DNA from: Bryum argenteum
Lineage: Eukaryota; Streptophyta; Bryopsida; Bryales; Bryaceae
Length of the DNA: 64,000 bases
Reading direction: 5' to 3'
NCBI GenBank assembly: GCA_037043015.1
Contig: CM073322.1
Location: 18,549,601-18,613,600 of the forward strand
The notes beneath the pieces were generated by a model that did no database searches, was not told the origin of the DNA, and was given only the letters and a program-made list of their open reading frames with translations. This document shows positions 24,350-35,455 of the stretch, one piece after another. The translations under genes were made by a program, and so were the position numbers. Positions within the stretch are counted from its first letter, which is position 1; each line of letters opens with the position of its first letter.

Positions 24350-25683
24350 CCTCTAAACGACCAAGGCCTCTTCTAAGGAGATTTGTGATTTCGGGCAGCC
24401 CAAATGAAGATATTAAAAGTAATGTTTTGGCCCAAGATTTTTGCTGAATGTTCCCTATACCACAAGGTGTGTGTGGGAAAATTTGCAAAGTCAAACTCCA
24501 CCTCTCGAATTTTTAAACGCAAATTTTAGTTTTCAACCTTGGGGCAGGCAGGAAAAAATAAAATAAATAAAAATAAAAAATAAAATAATGACATATATAT
24601 ATAAATATTGTTTTTTATTTTTTGAAAATATTTTCTTGGTTGATTTTGTACTTAGGTTTCCAAGTGACCCAAGTTGAAACTTCTACCAATCCTACAGGGG
24701 CACCCTTCAAATACTACAATAGCTAGATTTGAAGTTTTATCTGATATTACAATTTTTTCTTTCAAAATTTGCCAAAATTTGGGATTTGAGATTTTTAAGA
24801 AGTTCTTTTGTCTTGAGATTCACAAACTCAAGAAGGTATATTTTCGCCAGGCACCACAAGCCTTGGCTTGGTGGTTAGGGCTTAGGCCCCCAATGAGGAG
24901 GTCGTGGGTTCTATTCCCCATGCCGGCATGGTGCTCACCACTATAGTCCACCCAACTATTGTAGGGGGTCCTTGGACCTTGTTGTATGGGTACCTCAAAG
25001 CCCTTTGGGGGGATACTATGTCAAGTATCTTCAAGGCACTAGTAACTAGGCTAGAAACTAGCGTGGTTATAGTGTCCACCCTCGAGAGGGGGAAGTAGTA
25101 TTGTTCCAATTTCCCCTTGTCCGGTGGCCATCGGGATATTAGCATTACGAACGAACACTTCATTCACGCCGGCCCCCTTAGAAAGGGACCAGAGTTTCTA
25201 TCTATCCATCTATCTATATTTTCGCCATTCCATTTTCCCCCTATACCATATACAATAAACGTGGTGCATGCTTTACCAAATCGGTGATTTCTACCTTCTT
25301 CTAGTAAATTAATTGCATGAAGGTTCAAAAAGAAAAATTAGTGTCTAAAATTCTGCATGGGCATGCTCAACTTAGTTATATACATGGAAAAAAATATGAG
25401 CTAAGTGTTTAAGGTAATGAGCATCATGTTTTACTTTGCACAAAGTGAACTATATTTGTTGGAAAAAATACTGCATCAACTTTGAATGTTACGATCTTAC
25501 AAATGGCAAAGATTGAACGGTTGAAATTTCAGCCACTACCTCTAATAGTAGTTCTCTTTAAGATCATACGGTTTAAAGTTTCAAAAAAGTGTAAAAAATA
25601 TTCTCATACTCCAAAGTTTACAGGGTGGTATGAAATTGCAGTTTTAGAGTTTGGAGCTCACAAAAACCATGGTCGTTTAGGGG
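24350..25683. mobile_element. TTAA MITE, family B copy 1, carrying a SINE
   Basis: The left end is CCTCTAAACGACC after TTAA (24346-24349). The right end is GGTCGTTTAGGGG before CTAA (25684-25687, one change from TTAA). Removing the SINE and its extra target copy leaves about 956 bp, the length of the family-B copy at 43159-44109. The uninterrupted relative at 54964-55478 has a single TTAA (55127-55130) exactly where this element sits, which confirms the boundaries. No transposase frame. Confidence 0.85.
24850..25214 (+). mobile_element. tRNA-derived SINE, full-length copy (365 bp)
   Basis: Flanked by perfect 13-bp target duplications TATATTTTCGCCA (24837-24849 and 25215-25227). The head carries an RNA polymerase III A box (TGGCTTGGTGG, 24864-24874) and B box (GGTTCTATTCC, 24907-24917) spaced as in a tRNA. 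The body ends GACCAGAGTTTC, then a TATC-type simple-repeat tail. Such elements are transcribed by polymerase III and moved by a LINE partner; none is seen here. Truncated relatives lie at 28144-28291 and 44163-44301. Confidence 0.9.
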
Positions 25684-26533
25684 CTAAGCTCAATTTTCTA
25701 ATATAAATTCCCATCATTCTCTTTTTTATCCTCCCCTTTCTTCTCCTTTGTTTTTGAATAGTTGAACACTAGCCAATCAATGACTTTGGAGCCTCATGGT
25801 CTTCTTGATTGTAGTTGAGTCGAGGCATTTGGTTCGACTCATCAGCAGACCATGAAAACATTATCTACTATGAAAAATTTAGCATACTTTGAGGACCTCA
25901 AAGTTAGTGGTCATTCTCCTTTTTTCAAGTTAGTGTAAAGCCAAATGGGACGAAGGGCTCTTTGCTCTCCAATCACTAATTTTAGGAGGTTGTGGTCAAT
26001 CTTCATGGTCCATAGTGTAAAGCAACCCTTAATGAATGGCGAATTTCTTATTTTATTTTTGACCAATTAATGAATTTATCAATTGAGAGAAAAAATACAA
26101 ATAACAGCCCAATTTCTAGTACAGAAAATCTACAAGGAACCCCAATTCCGTTAAAATGGCACTATGCCATGTGCCATTTTGTCACACTAGATCTTACATT
26201 TGTGCTCATATAAAATGGTATATTCTGTAATTCTGCTCACAATTTTTTTTGTAATATCACTTCTTTATATACATTGTCACTCATTTTCCCTAATATCACC
26301 TTACAATTTTGTTATATCACATGGTTTTTGAACTACAATTCAGAAAGTTGAGGTGTGCCATTTTACCGGAATAATACCATTTTAACGGAATTGGGGTTAA
26401 GGATGTAAGTAGTGGAAGTAATTTTTGTATATAGGGAAAATTAGTAGAAAGATAGAGTGAGTGGAATCGTCATCTTTGTACTCTTCTACAATGAGTTATG
26501 AATTTGTGAAGTTAATGATATCGGTGTTCCTAA

Positions 26534-26690
26534 GAGTCGGTTTACACTACGATGGAGAAGTCTACCCGTCAACAAGAAATGAAGGAAGTTTTTTGAATGC
26601 GATTGGTTGAAAATGAGACTCTTGAAATGTGATTGGTTGGAAATGTAATGACCGAGCGGAGGCCTTTTTCACTGTAGTGTAAAACTGCTC
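26534..26690. mobile_element. Small Tourist-like MITE (157 bp)
   Basis: Ends GAGTCGGTTTACACTACGAT and TGTAGTGTAAAACTGCTC are imperfect inverted repeats, and TAA is found at both borders (26531-26533 and 26691-26693). A 3-bp TAA duplication and GAG/CTC ends fit PIF/Harbinger-type MITEs. The segment at 56697-56857 is a relative. Confidence 0.6.
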
Positions 26691-26892
26691 TAAAATTCTA
26701 CCCTAAAGTGACACCCTATAATGTGCTGAGTACATTGTAATATCAAATGGTGAAGCTATTATTTACCTTTAAGTGAAGATCACTAGAGCTCCACTTGCTC
26801 CTTTTTAGACCACTCTATCATAACTCTCTCGGTTCAATTTCGCACTTCGTGTCCATATATTTGTATTGACTATTGTAGGAATATCACCTTAA

Positions 26893-28025
26893 CCCCTATA
26901 CATCCCTAGAGTCGAAAAACAACATTTTGGATGAAGGGCAGAAACTTTGAAGAGCCATTACTTCTTCATCCAAACTCCGTTTCTCAGGAAATCACTTGGG
27001 TTAGGTCACAAATCAAGTCTAGTTTATGTGGTAAAAATTGCAAACTCATAGAATAAAGTATGAATAAATGGCATGGATTTTAGTGAAGGCACCTTTTGTT
27101 TTGTGAAAGAGTTGGGAATACATTGTAACGGTGTGAAGATATTTGTAATTGTTGATTACTTTGAAACGAGTTAAAAATGTACTCCTTCTAGAAGTCCCAA
27201 AAAAATTGTTTAGTTGTAATCTTCAGTAGCAAAACAAGGTACTTGAAAGTATCTAATCCCTTAATAAGTTATATGTCAAAAATCAACATATTGGATGTCA
27301 AGTTTAAATTTTGAAGAGCCATAACTTCTTAATATCAACTCTGATTTTGCCAAAATATGTTGAAAAATGACAAATTAACCCTTAAACGTCTAAGGTGACC
27401 CGAGGGGTCCTTTTCCAACAGAATCTTCTCTGTAGCTCTCAATGTGCTCAACTTTTCACTTATATTTTGATGTCAAATTGGTCACCTTCTTCTGATGCAT
27501 TCAAAAAGTGAAATTTCACAATTCAAATCACAATTTGTATGAGTGATTTTGTGCTTTGAAAGGATTGTGGTAGGTAGGTTGGGGTTGTACAATACTTGTA
27601 GGAGGTTGCAAACTCATCATTGATTGGATCATTCATGATGCCCAAGTTCAAAAAATGCACTATTCATGATGCCCAAGTCCAAAAGATGCTGTGATCCAAT
27701 ACTGGGCTGCCCAAATCCGTATATCTAGACGTTTAAGGGTTAAGTCTAGTTTTTGTGGTTAATATAGCACACCTCTTTAAGATGGTATGAGTTTATGGCA
27801 TGAATAATAGTGAAGGCATTATTTGCTTAAGGGTTTTTAGACATGAGGCATGTATTACCATTGTAAATCAATTATGCAAAATTATAGTTAGTTCTTCATG
27901 AAGTTTCTTGCATTTCGTATACGTGATCTTGAGATGAATCCCAACAACTTTCTACGTAAAACGCTTCCGTTCCAGATGATTTTGGCATTGAATTTGTATA
28001 GTGATTTTTCTATAGAGAAAAAAAT
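26893..28025. mobile_element. Family-C TTAA elements, two overlapping remnants
   Basis: A left end CCCCTATACATCCC after TTAA (26889-26892) starts a family-C copy that is cut short near 27240. A second left end (CCCTTAATAAG at 27258) starts another copy, which continues past the nested family-D element at 27379-27739 and fades near 28025. Shared motifs with the intact copy at 62734 include AACTTTGAAGAGCCAT and AAGTCTAGTTT. No coding frame. Confidence 0.6.
27379..27739. mobile_element. TTAA MITE, family D copy 2 (361 bp), nested
   Basis: Bounded by TTAA at 27375-27378 and 27740-27743, with ends CCCTTAAACGTCTA / TAGACGTTTAAGGG (14-bp perfect). It has the same length as copy 1 at 23384-23744 but opposite orientation. 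It sits inside a family-C element: the flanks join as CAAATTAAGTCTAG where intact family-C copies read CAAATCAAGTCTAG. Confidence 0.9.
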
Positions 28026-28046
28026 TAATTTACACATTGTTCTAAG

Positions 28047-28560
28047 TCCCTAAATGTCCTTCGTATTTTAGCCAAAAAGTCATTTATTAAAAAGTGTTAT
28101 AGATGAAAATAAATATAAGCTATCTACATCTCAATCGTACAAAGATAGATAGATAGAAACTCCGGTCCCTTTCCAAGGGGCCGGCGTGAATGAAGTGTCC
28201 GTTCGTAATGCTAATATCCCGATGGCCACCGGACAAGGGGAAATTGAAACAATACTACTTCCCCCTCTCGAGGGTGGACACTATTCAACCATACAAACTA
28301 GTAATATACTTGATGTAGATCATGTGGATCAAAACTTGACTAACGGGACCTCATAAATTACAAGATCATGCGCAAAGCAGGCTACAAAATACCATCATTT
28401 TCACTTTGAAGTGAAATACTACCAACATGAAATTTGCAATCAAAAATCATTAACTAGGAAGTTTTTCATCTATATCTCAAAGAAAATTTTGTAACCAAAA
28501 ATTTCATTAAAAAAATATCTTGGCTCAAATAGATACCTTGCAATGGTGAGTAAATCTACC
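28047..28560. mobile_element. Family-C TTAA element remnant, inverted, with SINE insertion
   Basis: Begins CCCTAAATGTCC and follows the reverse orientation of family C (compare 30408-31371: shared GTGTTATAGATG-like and CATTTTCACTTTGAAGTGAA motifs). It is interrupted by a truncated SINE at 28144-28291 and fades out near 28560. Confidence 0.55.
28144..28291 (-). mobile_element. SINE copy 2, 5'-truncated
   Basis: The reverse complement of the last roughly 145 bases of the SINE at 24850-25214, including GTCCACCCTCGAG, CCCCTTGTCCGGTGGCCATC and the TATC tail. It is flanked by a short TACAAA duplication (28138-28143 and 28292-28297). It lacks the A and B boxes. Confidence 0.75.
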
Positions 28561-28595
28561 TATTTAGTGCTTAAATAGAAACTACCATAGTGTTC

Positions 28596-28700
28596 ACTTC
28601 AAGAGGAGGTAATAATCCCACCATCCCGACATACACCCAAGAATAGGTCAAACGGACACTCCGCTCACGCCGGCCTTAAAATAGCCGGAGTTTCTTCTTC
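28596..28700 (+). mobile_element. Diverged SINE tail
   Basis: Shares the order GAGG.GGTAATAATCC, ACGGACACTCCGCTCACGCC, GGCC and CCGGAGTTTCT with the SINE 3' half, but with many changes. Probably an older subfamily member. Confidence 0.45.
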
Positions 28701-29803
28701 GTACGAAGGCCATATTTAACCCAAATAGACATACACTATTCTATGTCCAAATCTTATCTTCCACGCACCCACCTTGTGGAAACAAAACAAGCATGGCATG
28801 AGCAGAAAGTCATTCTCAATGAAATACCCACAAGAATGGAATTCTGCATGAGGACTGTCATTCCATAAAACAATTGATTGAAGCCTGTGGCACCTTTTGA
28901 ATAATTGAAACTAGCATGTCTTCATCACTTAAGTTACATGTACACCATGCACTTAAAGCAGTCAATTTACCAAAAACCTAAATTGCTTTCTAACTCTACA
29001 TTTCTCAACATGGGCTTCTATCCCACATTTTCAAACTTTTGGGCTCATTTGCAGCCACATAACTTGTGTCGCAAAAAAACAATTCGTACACGAGATGTTG
29101 TACCAACCTGGATTCTTTCCCTCCCCACCACATGTTCGGATCGTACTTTCCGGCACGTCCGCGGAGTATTAAATTTTAATGTAAGGGTGTTACTCCAATG
29201 TCGGATCGTGTTGACATACGATTTCTAGAAGGATTTGGTTACGTGCCTAAAAGTGGAGGTAGATTATTTCACATTACTTAAGGAGAAACCAATGAGAGGA
29301 GAATTCAAGCTTTACTCTTTGGAGAAGATGTCAATGATGTTTCTTCTTATTTAGAAATGGACTAATGTTGAGTGACCATAAGATGAACACGACATGATTT
29401 GAGTCATATATGTAGTATAGTAGAGTTTTTAAACCAACTTAGTTTTATGTAGTCCCTGCATTCGATATCAAGCGCATATTTGCTTTGCATTTTCACTTCT
29501 TTGCATTCAATCTTGCTTAATTTTTGAAATGAGTATTGAACAACTTGTAGATGAAATTTTGTATTCCATTGTTACTTCTACAACAGGCTAGTATATATTG
29601 AGTCGTCTTTGTTTATCTGAAAATCTATGTTTGAGTCTACAAAACTTTGAGAATAATTTTGTGTTTAGATGGTGCTTCAAAATTTTGCTATCAGCATGAC
29701 ACAAACATAGCCATCTTTAGGTAACAATACGTCCCAATTGTATAATATGAAATACTATGTCATGTCTCTTCTAATTTAAAAAAAGTTAGGTGTAAGCTTT
29801 TAA

Positions 29804-30064
29804 CCCCTAAAGATCCAAGAAAGCCGAAATGGCTTTTTGGGGTTTCCGCAGGAAAAAAAAGTCAGCCAACTTTGACCTTTATAATCTCAAAATCGGAAAA
29901 AAATTAACGGTTCAAAATTGACATATGAGTATAGGGTCAAGTTCACTTCAAGATCCTACGGTTGGATCTTCTAATTAATGCTTAGATTGAGTTTTTTCGG
30001 GCCTGAAGTAGAAGAGGGTCCTTTGTGATAATTTAGACAATTTTGTATCAAGGATCTTTAGGGG
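29804..30064. mobile_element. TTAA MITE, family A (261 bp), intact
   Basis: Perfect 13-bp inverted ends CCCCTAAAGATCC / GGATCTTTAGGGG are bounded by TTAA at 29800-29803 and 30065-30068. Related copies are 16731-16989 and, inverted, 50353-50611. Confidence 0.88.
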
Positions 30065-30407
30065 TTAACATGGTGTGAGGGTCATTATTTCTTGCTACTA
30101 GCAAAAAATCATGATATCTACTTCATGATGTGTTGATTTTTAGAATTAAAGCTTTGTATAAAACCTTCCAAGTAATGCAAGGATTGCTTATAAAGTCCCC
30201 AAGATTGTATGATTTGTCTAGCTGATGAAAGTCATAGGTTGTTCTTAATCGCAGAACATCATTTTTTCCCGAGTGTCAATCATGTAGATGGGAGAGACTC
30301 AAATCTTAATGATAAAATCTTGTAATAGAATCATTTTCAATGGTGTTGAATGAATTGGCCGTCATAAAGCGACAAACATTAAGACATCATATCGTATCAT
30401 TACTTAA

Positions 30408-31371
30408 CCCCTTAATGATTTGACTAATTTTTAGCATAAGAACACGTTTTTTTAAAAGTGTCATAAATAGAAATAGAGTCAAGCTACTTAGACCTCAACC
30501 CTACAATCTTTTAGTAAACATATAGCAAATCATGTTGGTCAAATTTTGAGCCATGAGCCTCATAGATTGCGAGATTGTAACATATTTGCACTCAAAAAAA
30601 CTTCACAAAATCTCAATACTATATTTTGAAATGAAAATGCTACCAACAGACTTATTGCAATAAAAAAATCACCAACTACAGAGATGTTTGCCTTCATCTC
30701 AATAACACTTTGAACAGAAAAATACCATTAGAGAAATTTCTTTGAGCAAATTTTGGCCTTGCATGATACTTTGCTTCAGAATCTACAAAAGAAAAAATGC
30801 CCAAAACAAGGCCCATTGCATAAAAATGAATGTCATGACTACCTCACACCTTGGATTAGCTGAAGGTTTCAACTACAAAAACTAAATTTAAATAGGATTT
30901 CCACCTAACAAACAAAATTCAACTCCAACAATGTTGTAATGAGGAATTTTATTTTCAAAAACCATGTTTTCTTTTCAGTTTTTTCACAAAAGAAACATCA
31001 TTGCAAATCTACTATCTAAACTAATCAAGAATCTTTTGACAAAATAGTTGTTGGCTTTCACCTTAAAATCATACTTATGCAAAAACCTTTATGAAAAACC
31101 AAAGTGGATTTCACATAATTAGCTTGTAATTAATGAAAAACATGCCACATGTTTGAAAACCCAAAACAGAGAGTTGCCTTCACTAAATTGCATGCAGTAA
31201 AGCCATACTTTATTGTATGGCTTTGCATATTTTACCACACAAAATGAACTTAATTTGGGACCCAATCCAAGTGACTTCATTCAAACGGATTTCAGATGGA
31301 GAAGTTATGGTTCTTCAAGGTGATGCTTTTCATCCAAAATATCATTTTTCAACATTCAGTCTGTTTAAGGG
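30408..31371. mobile_element. TTAA MITE, family C (964 bp), inverted orientation
   Basis: Bounded by TTAA at 30404-30407 and 31372-31375. Ends CCCCTTAATG and TGTTTAAGGG are partly diverged. The interior aligns in reverse with 62734-63704 and 48953-49915. Reading frames are broken and there is no transposase. Confidence 0.8.
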
Positions 31372-31478
31372 TTAAAAGTCTTTGAAATTTCATCTCTTTT
31401 ACTATTGATTTGAAATAATATCACAATATATATGCTATCAAGAAAATTCAACCAAAGGTTTGTTTGTCTACATCTTAA

Positions 31479-32029
31479 CCTCTAAAACCAAAAAGGGTTA
31501 TTTACAATTTTGGGAGCTTAGATGAAGGTGTTAAAAGCAATAATTTTGCCTCGTTTTTGTATTGGGTGCTCCTTCAACTGCAAAGTGTATGTAGTAAAAT
31601 TTGCAAAGTTATAGTCTAATTTTCTTGTCTTTTAGGACAATCCTTGGGGTGTGAGCCAAACCGAGGCAGCTTAAAAAAGTAAATTTTTGAAATATGTTCA
31701 CAACTGAATCACTACGTAAGTTTTAAAGGGTCATAGGTCAAAAAATTTATCAAGTTTACAAGGGCAACCTCCACAAGTTTCAGAAACAATCTTGGCCATG
31801 CCCAAAATAACTTGGGAGACAAACTTTGAATGTTATGATCTTTGAAATGATAAACATCCAATGGTTAGTTTTTGGAATAGTAACAAAAGATAGTTTTAGG
31901 TCCAAGATCTTATGGTTGGGAGTCCAAAAAATAAAAGAATAACTGCTTCACACCTCCATGAGTGCATAGAAGTAGAAAATCACATTTTTGAGGTTTCAAG
32001 CTATCAAAAAACACCAAGGAGCTTTAGGG
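31479..32029. mobile_element. TTAA MITE, family B (551 bp)
   Basis: Bounded by TTAA at 31475-31478 and 32030-32033; starts CCTCTAAAACC and ends GGAGCTTTAGGG. Shares family-B motifs such as GGTGTTAAAAGCAATA and the terminal GAGGTTTCAAGCT. It is shorter than the roughly 955-bp copies, so it has an internal deletion. Confidence 0.75.
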
Positions 32030-32136
32030 TTAAACGCACCGTAGTACGAATAAATACTATGAAATAACAATAGCCTCCTAATAACGTAACACGCTGTCCG
32101 GTTTTGGGCCCCTTCATTTGAAGGGAGCTCCCGTCC

Positions 32137-32172
32137 CGTAATGCGATCTGCCCTCTAGAGAGAGGGCATTAC
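32137..32172. repeat. GC-rich hairpin
   Basis: CGTAATG and GCCCTCT are followed by AGAGGGC and CATTACG, giving a stem of two paired blocks with a small side bulge. A short GC-rich island in AT-rich DNA, and the first of two neighbouring foldbacks. Confidence 0.55.
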
Positions 32173-32331
32173 GACATAACGCCCTCTCCAATTCTCACCT
32201 TACAAAAAAGAACCCAGGCAACACAAAAAAAAATCATAAAAATTGTATGATGAACATTATATTACATAAGCAACGCAAATACAAAGGAACTTGACAAATA
32301 GCAGCCGAAACCCGGGGAGTGTGTTACGCAG

Positions 32332-32444
32332 CAGGAGCCCCTAGCGGTCGGGTATTCTACCGGGGAAATACCTTCCGCATCGGGCTACCACCCTCCGTGT
32401 CGGGTATCTCTCCCCGCGGAATACCCTTCTGTCGGGGGCTCCTG
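32332..32444. repeat. GC-rich foldback element
   Basis: Outer arms CAGGAGCCCC and GGGGCTCCTG are perfect inverted repeats. Inside, CGGGTATTC and GGAATACCC also pair, so the 113-bp piece can fold into a long imperfect hairpin. The surrounding DNA is strongly AT-rich, which suggests an inserted element; no clear target duplication was seen. Confidence 0.6.
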
Positions 32445-32883
32445 GTATACGAAAAAAGCAACAAATTCCGTGATGGAAGTTGAGTCCGATTGGATTCACC
32501 CCATGGATGAAGAAGAAATAGTTCAGCTCAATGTATTTTTGATGACAATGTATACTTAAGTACATGTTTCATGAAGATATTATTAAAAACCCATCACTTG
32601 GACCAATCCAATCGGAGAACTTAACACTAGAATTTTGAATCTCATGCAAATATACTTGTGTGAAGAAAGTCTTAAAAATAGATAAATAATAATATTATTG
32701 TGTTTATTATACAATTAAAAGTATTACCTTGTAATAATCCAAAAAACCAAGTCCAAAGTTTTACCAAGTTTACAACATTGAACTTCAAAGTTTTACAATT
32801 TATTTACTTTATTTTTATTTTAAAGTTCTTCCAAAAATCTCTTGTAGATAAATAAAAACCCAATTTTTCTTTATCTATGTGGA

Positions 32884-32994
32884 CTAGTAAGGTGCCCCTC
32901 GTCTTGACGGGGAAGCTCTTTATATGGTACTTTTGAAAAAGTATCCTGTGCATACCATTTCCTCAAATAGTACTATGTTTATTATTTTTACATA

Positions 32995-33048
<54 letters not shown>

Positions 33049-33142
33049 TATATAAAATACATAATCCAAAATACATAAAAGAAGGTAGGTAGGTAGGTAG
33101 GTTTGTATGTTGGTAGGTTGGTGAGTTGGTGGGTAGGAAGGA
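32884..33142 (-). mobile_element. Helitron-like short element, copy 1
   Basis: Read on the - strand, it starts TCCTTCCTACCCACC after A and ends with a GC-rich hairpin, a short spacer and CTAG, followed by T. These are Helitron terminal rules (A/TC...CTAG/T). It contains an AT run (about 32997-33041) and a GTAG/GTTG-rich stretch. Too short to encode a helicase. Confidence 0.45.
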
Positions 33143-33165
33143 TCGTCTTACAATATTTTATTATA

Positions 33166-33392
33166 CTAGTAAGGCCCCGTCGTCCCAACGGGAAAAATCT
33201 TTAAATGGTACTTTCAAAAAAGTATCATGTGTCTACCATTTCTCAAACTGTATTATTATTATTATTGTTATTATTATTATACATATTTTTTAACATAATC
33301 CAAAAAAACATAGAATAAGGTAGGTAGGTTGGTAAGTTTGTAGGTTAGTAAGTTGTATGTCGGTATGTTGGTACGTTGGTGGGTAGGAAGGA
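33166..33392 (-). mobile_element. Helitron-like short element, copy 2
   Basis: A direct tandem relative of 32884-33142, 23 bp away, with the same start (TCCTTCCTACCCACC) and end on the - strand. The terminal hairpin is CCCGT...ACGGG, then CCTTACTAG and T. Its interior has ATT repeats in place of the AT run. Confidence 0.45.
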
Positions 33393-35141
33393 TCGCCAAA
33401 TAGTATTATGTTATAGAAGTAGATAGATAGATAGATAGGAGATGATACATATTTTAGTCTATCTAGGTTGAATACATCTAAGTGCCGAAATCATCCCTAG
33501 ACACAGTATTTTTTTACAAAATTTTACTTTAACTTTATTTTATTATTAATCATTTCAAATATGAACAATGTTACAAAATCTTGTGGGTCATAATTGCCAT
33601 ATTTTAAAGTCTACTCCCGTTTCCACAATAATGATCATATATAACATTGTTTGTATATAGTTTTAGTTATATATATATATCGTCTTAGTTCAAATCGTAA
33701 TGGTCATGATTTTGCTCTTACCTATTTTTAAAACTACTCCAATTGATTAATACTATTGCATTTATCTTGATTTATGCTTGAAAATGCACGTTACAAGTGT
33801 AATGATGAAATAAACATTACCAATAATCATAAAATCTGAAAACGATACAATACACGTTACGTTATTTGGCATAGTAGAACAACACATGGTGTTATTGGTC
33901 TGCTTGTTCAATAGTATACTTTGCATGTCCTATGTTACAAATATTGGTACATTTGCACAAAATATGATGTTATTGATGCATCATGCAACAACACGACAAT
34001 GTAAACTACACCTACTAATACATCGCATGAGACACAAGGTACAAAGTCGCGTACATTATCGGTACGTTATTGGAACACACTACATGTTGCACGACTTATT
34101 GCGCTACGACGCTGGGTGATGGTCTGGTTGGGGTACCCAAAAAGGTTGTCCCATGAACAATTGCACTCTATGCTGGTGTGACAAACATATCCATTTTTAA
34201 ACTGTAATACAATAAGACTTCATTAGATGTGGTTTTAGTTGTCTATACTTATAATGTATCAAGAAAAAAAATTAAAAATTTAAAAAAAAATTGAAGTAAT
34301 TTTATTTGATTTTTTAGTTGAAAAAGTAAGTCATGTCCCAATAACCTAAAATCCATAGAATCAAGCAAATGGAATATCAACCATTTTTATTTTAATATGA
34401 TTTTTGAATATGACCTACATCTTCTTGTATAGAATACAAAATAATTTATTTAATAAAAAAAAAAAATTCATTGTGCACTATAATGCCTGCAAATCCCCAA
34501 ATTCAACACTTTTTCCCTCATCTATGAATGGATCCAAAAAAAATAAAAAATCTAAAAGAAAATCTATAGGCATACATACTTTGATTTCAGTGAGGTGCAT
34601 GATATTTTATTTTCTATTTTAGGGTCTTTTTACTTGATTAAAATGACTAAATTAGACAAACTTTGGAGGCTTTCAATAAAAATAACCTAATTAGTGTGTC
34701 CAAAAAGTGATACCCCAAGCTTACCATTGCCCCGCTATTGATACGTTATTGGAACACATGTTACATTGCACGACGTATCAAATTGCTCGACGACTCTATT
34801 GGTATATTATTCGACGTACCGATGCGTTATTAGAACGCACAACGCCACATGACTCTATTCGTACCAGTGTTTTTGTTAATGGCAAGAATAAGCCAAAGGC
34901 AAATTTATTTTACCATGAGGTGAAATTAGACAAAATTTGGACCTCAAAAACAAAACTCAGTCGCCAAATTTTCATCCACTTGAGCATATGTTCATCTACT
35001 TTTAGTACCTCCACCCAAAAGCAAGATGAATAAGCACCAACATAGAATTTGATAAGGTGAGTTCAGTGAAAAACAAAATATTCTACAAGAAAGTCTTATT
35101 GATACGTTGTAGTAGTGGATTATTACAATGCATAATAGCGA
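33393..35141. other. AT-rich spacer leading into the minisatellite
   Basis: No gene is supported. A GATA run sits at about 33421-33438. Scattered, diverged pieces of the minisatellite motif (CGTTATTGG, TACGTTATTGGAACACA) occur at about 34055-34110 and 34735-34860. Confidence 0.45.
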
Positions 35142-35455
35142 ATGACGTTATTGGTTCGCCGTGCACCATATCAATGACGTCATCGGTACGACGTGCGACA
35201 TATCAGTGACTTGTACGCCGTGCGCCATACTAGTGACGTTATCGGTACGACGTGCAACATATAATGACATTATTGGTACGTCGTACGACATATCAGTAAT
35301 GTTATTGGTACGTCGTGCGGCATATCAATGACGTTATTGGTACGTCGTGCTGCATATCAGTGACGTTATTGGGACGTCACGCATCGTACCAATCATTTTA
35401 GTGGTATGTCATGCAACGTACCAATCATTTTAGTGGTATGTCGTGCACAAAGCAA
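35142..35455. repeat. Minisatellite, about ten units of 32 bp
   Basis: About ten tandem units built on TGACGTTATTGGTACGTCGT plus GCGGCATATCAG, with 70-95% identity judged by eye. Units near the right end shift to TCATTTTAGTGGTATGTC. The unit core GGTACGTCGTGC is partly palindromic. Confidence 0.85.

Larger units (their letters stand above)
24192..26030. mobile_element. TIR element, family E copy 1, interrupted
   Basis: Ends AGGGTTCCTTTTCAGTGTG and CCATAGTGTAAAGCAACCCT are imperfect inverted repeats. Without the nested insertion at 24350-25683 its length is about 500 bp, and it aligns with the uninterrupted copy at 54964-55478. Shared inner motifs include GAGTGGCT, TCACTCTTGTAG and CACTAGCCAATCAATGA. 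Non-coding. Confidence 0.7.

Noticed and set aside
24850-24925. Possible functional tRNA gene
   Set aside because: A and B boxes are present, but the piece is the head of a 365-bp SINE with target duplications and no complete cloverleaf was found.
35142-35455. CRISPR-like array
   Set aside because: Units are contiguous tandem repeats without unique spacers, in eukaryotic DNA with introns.
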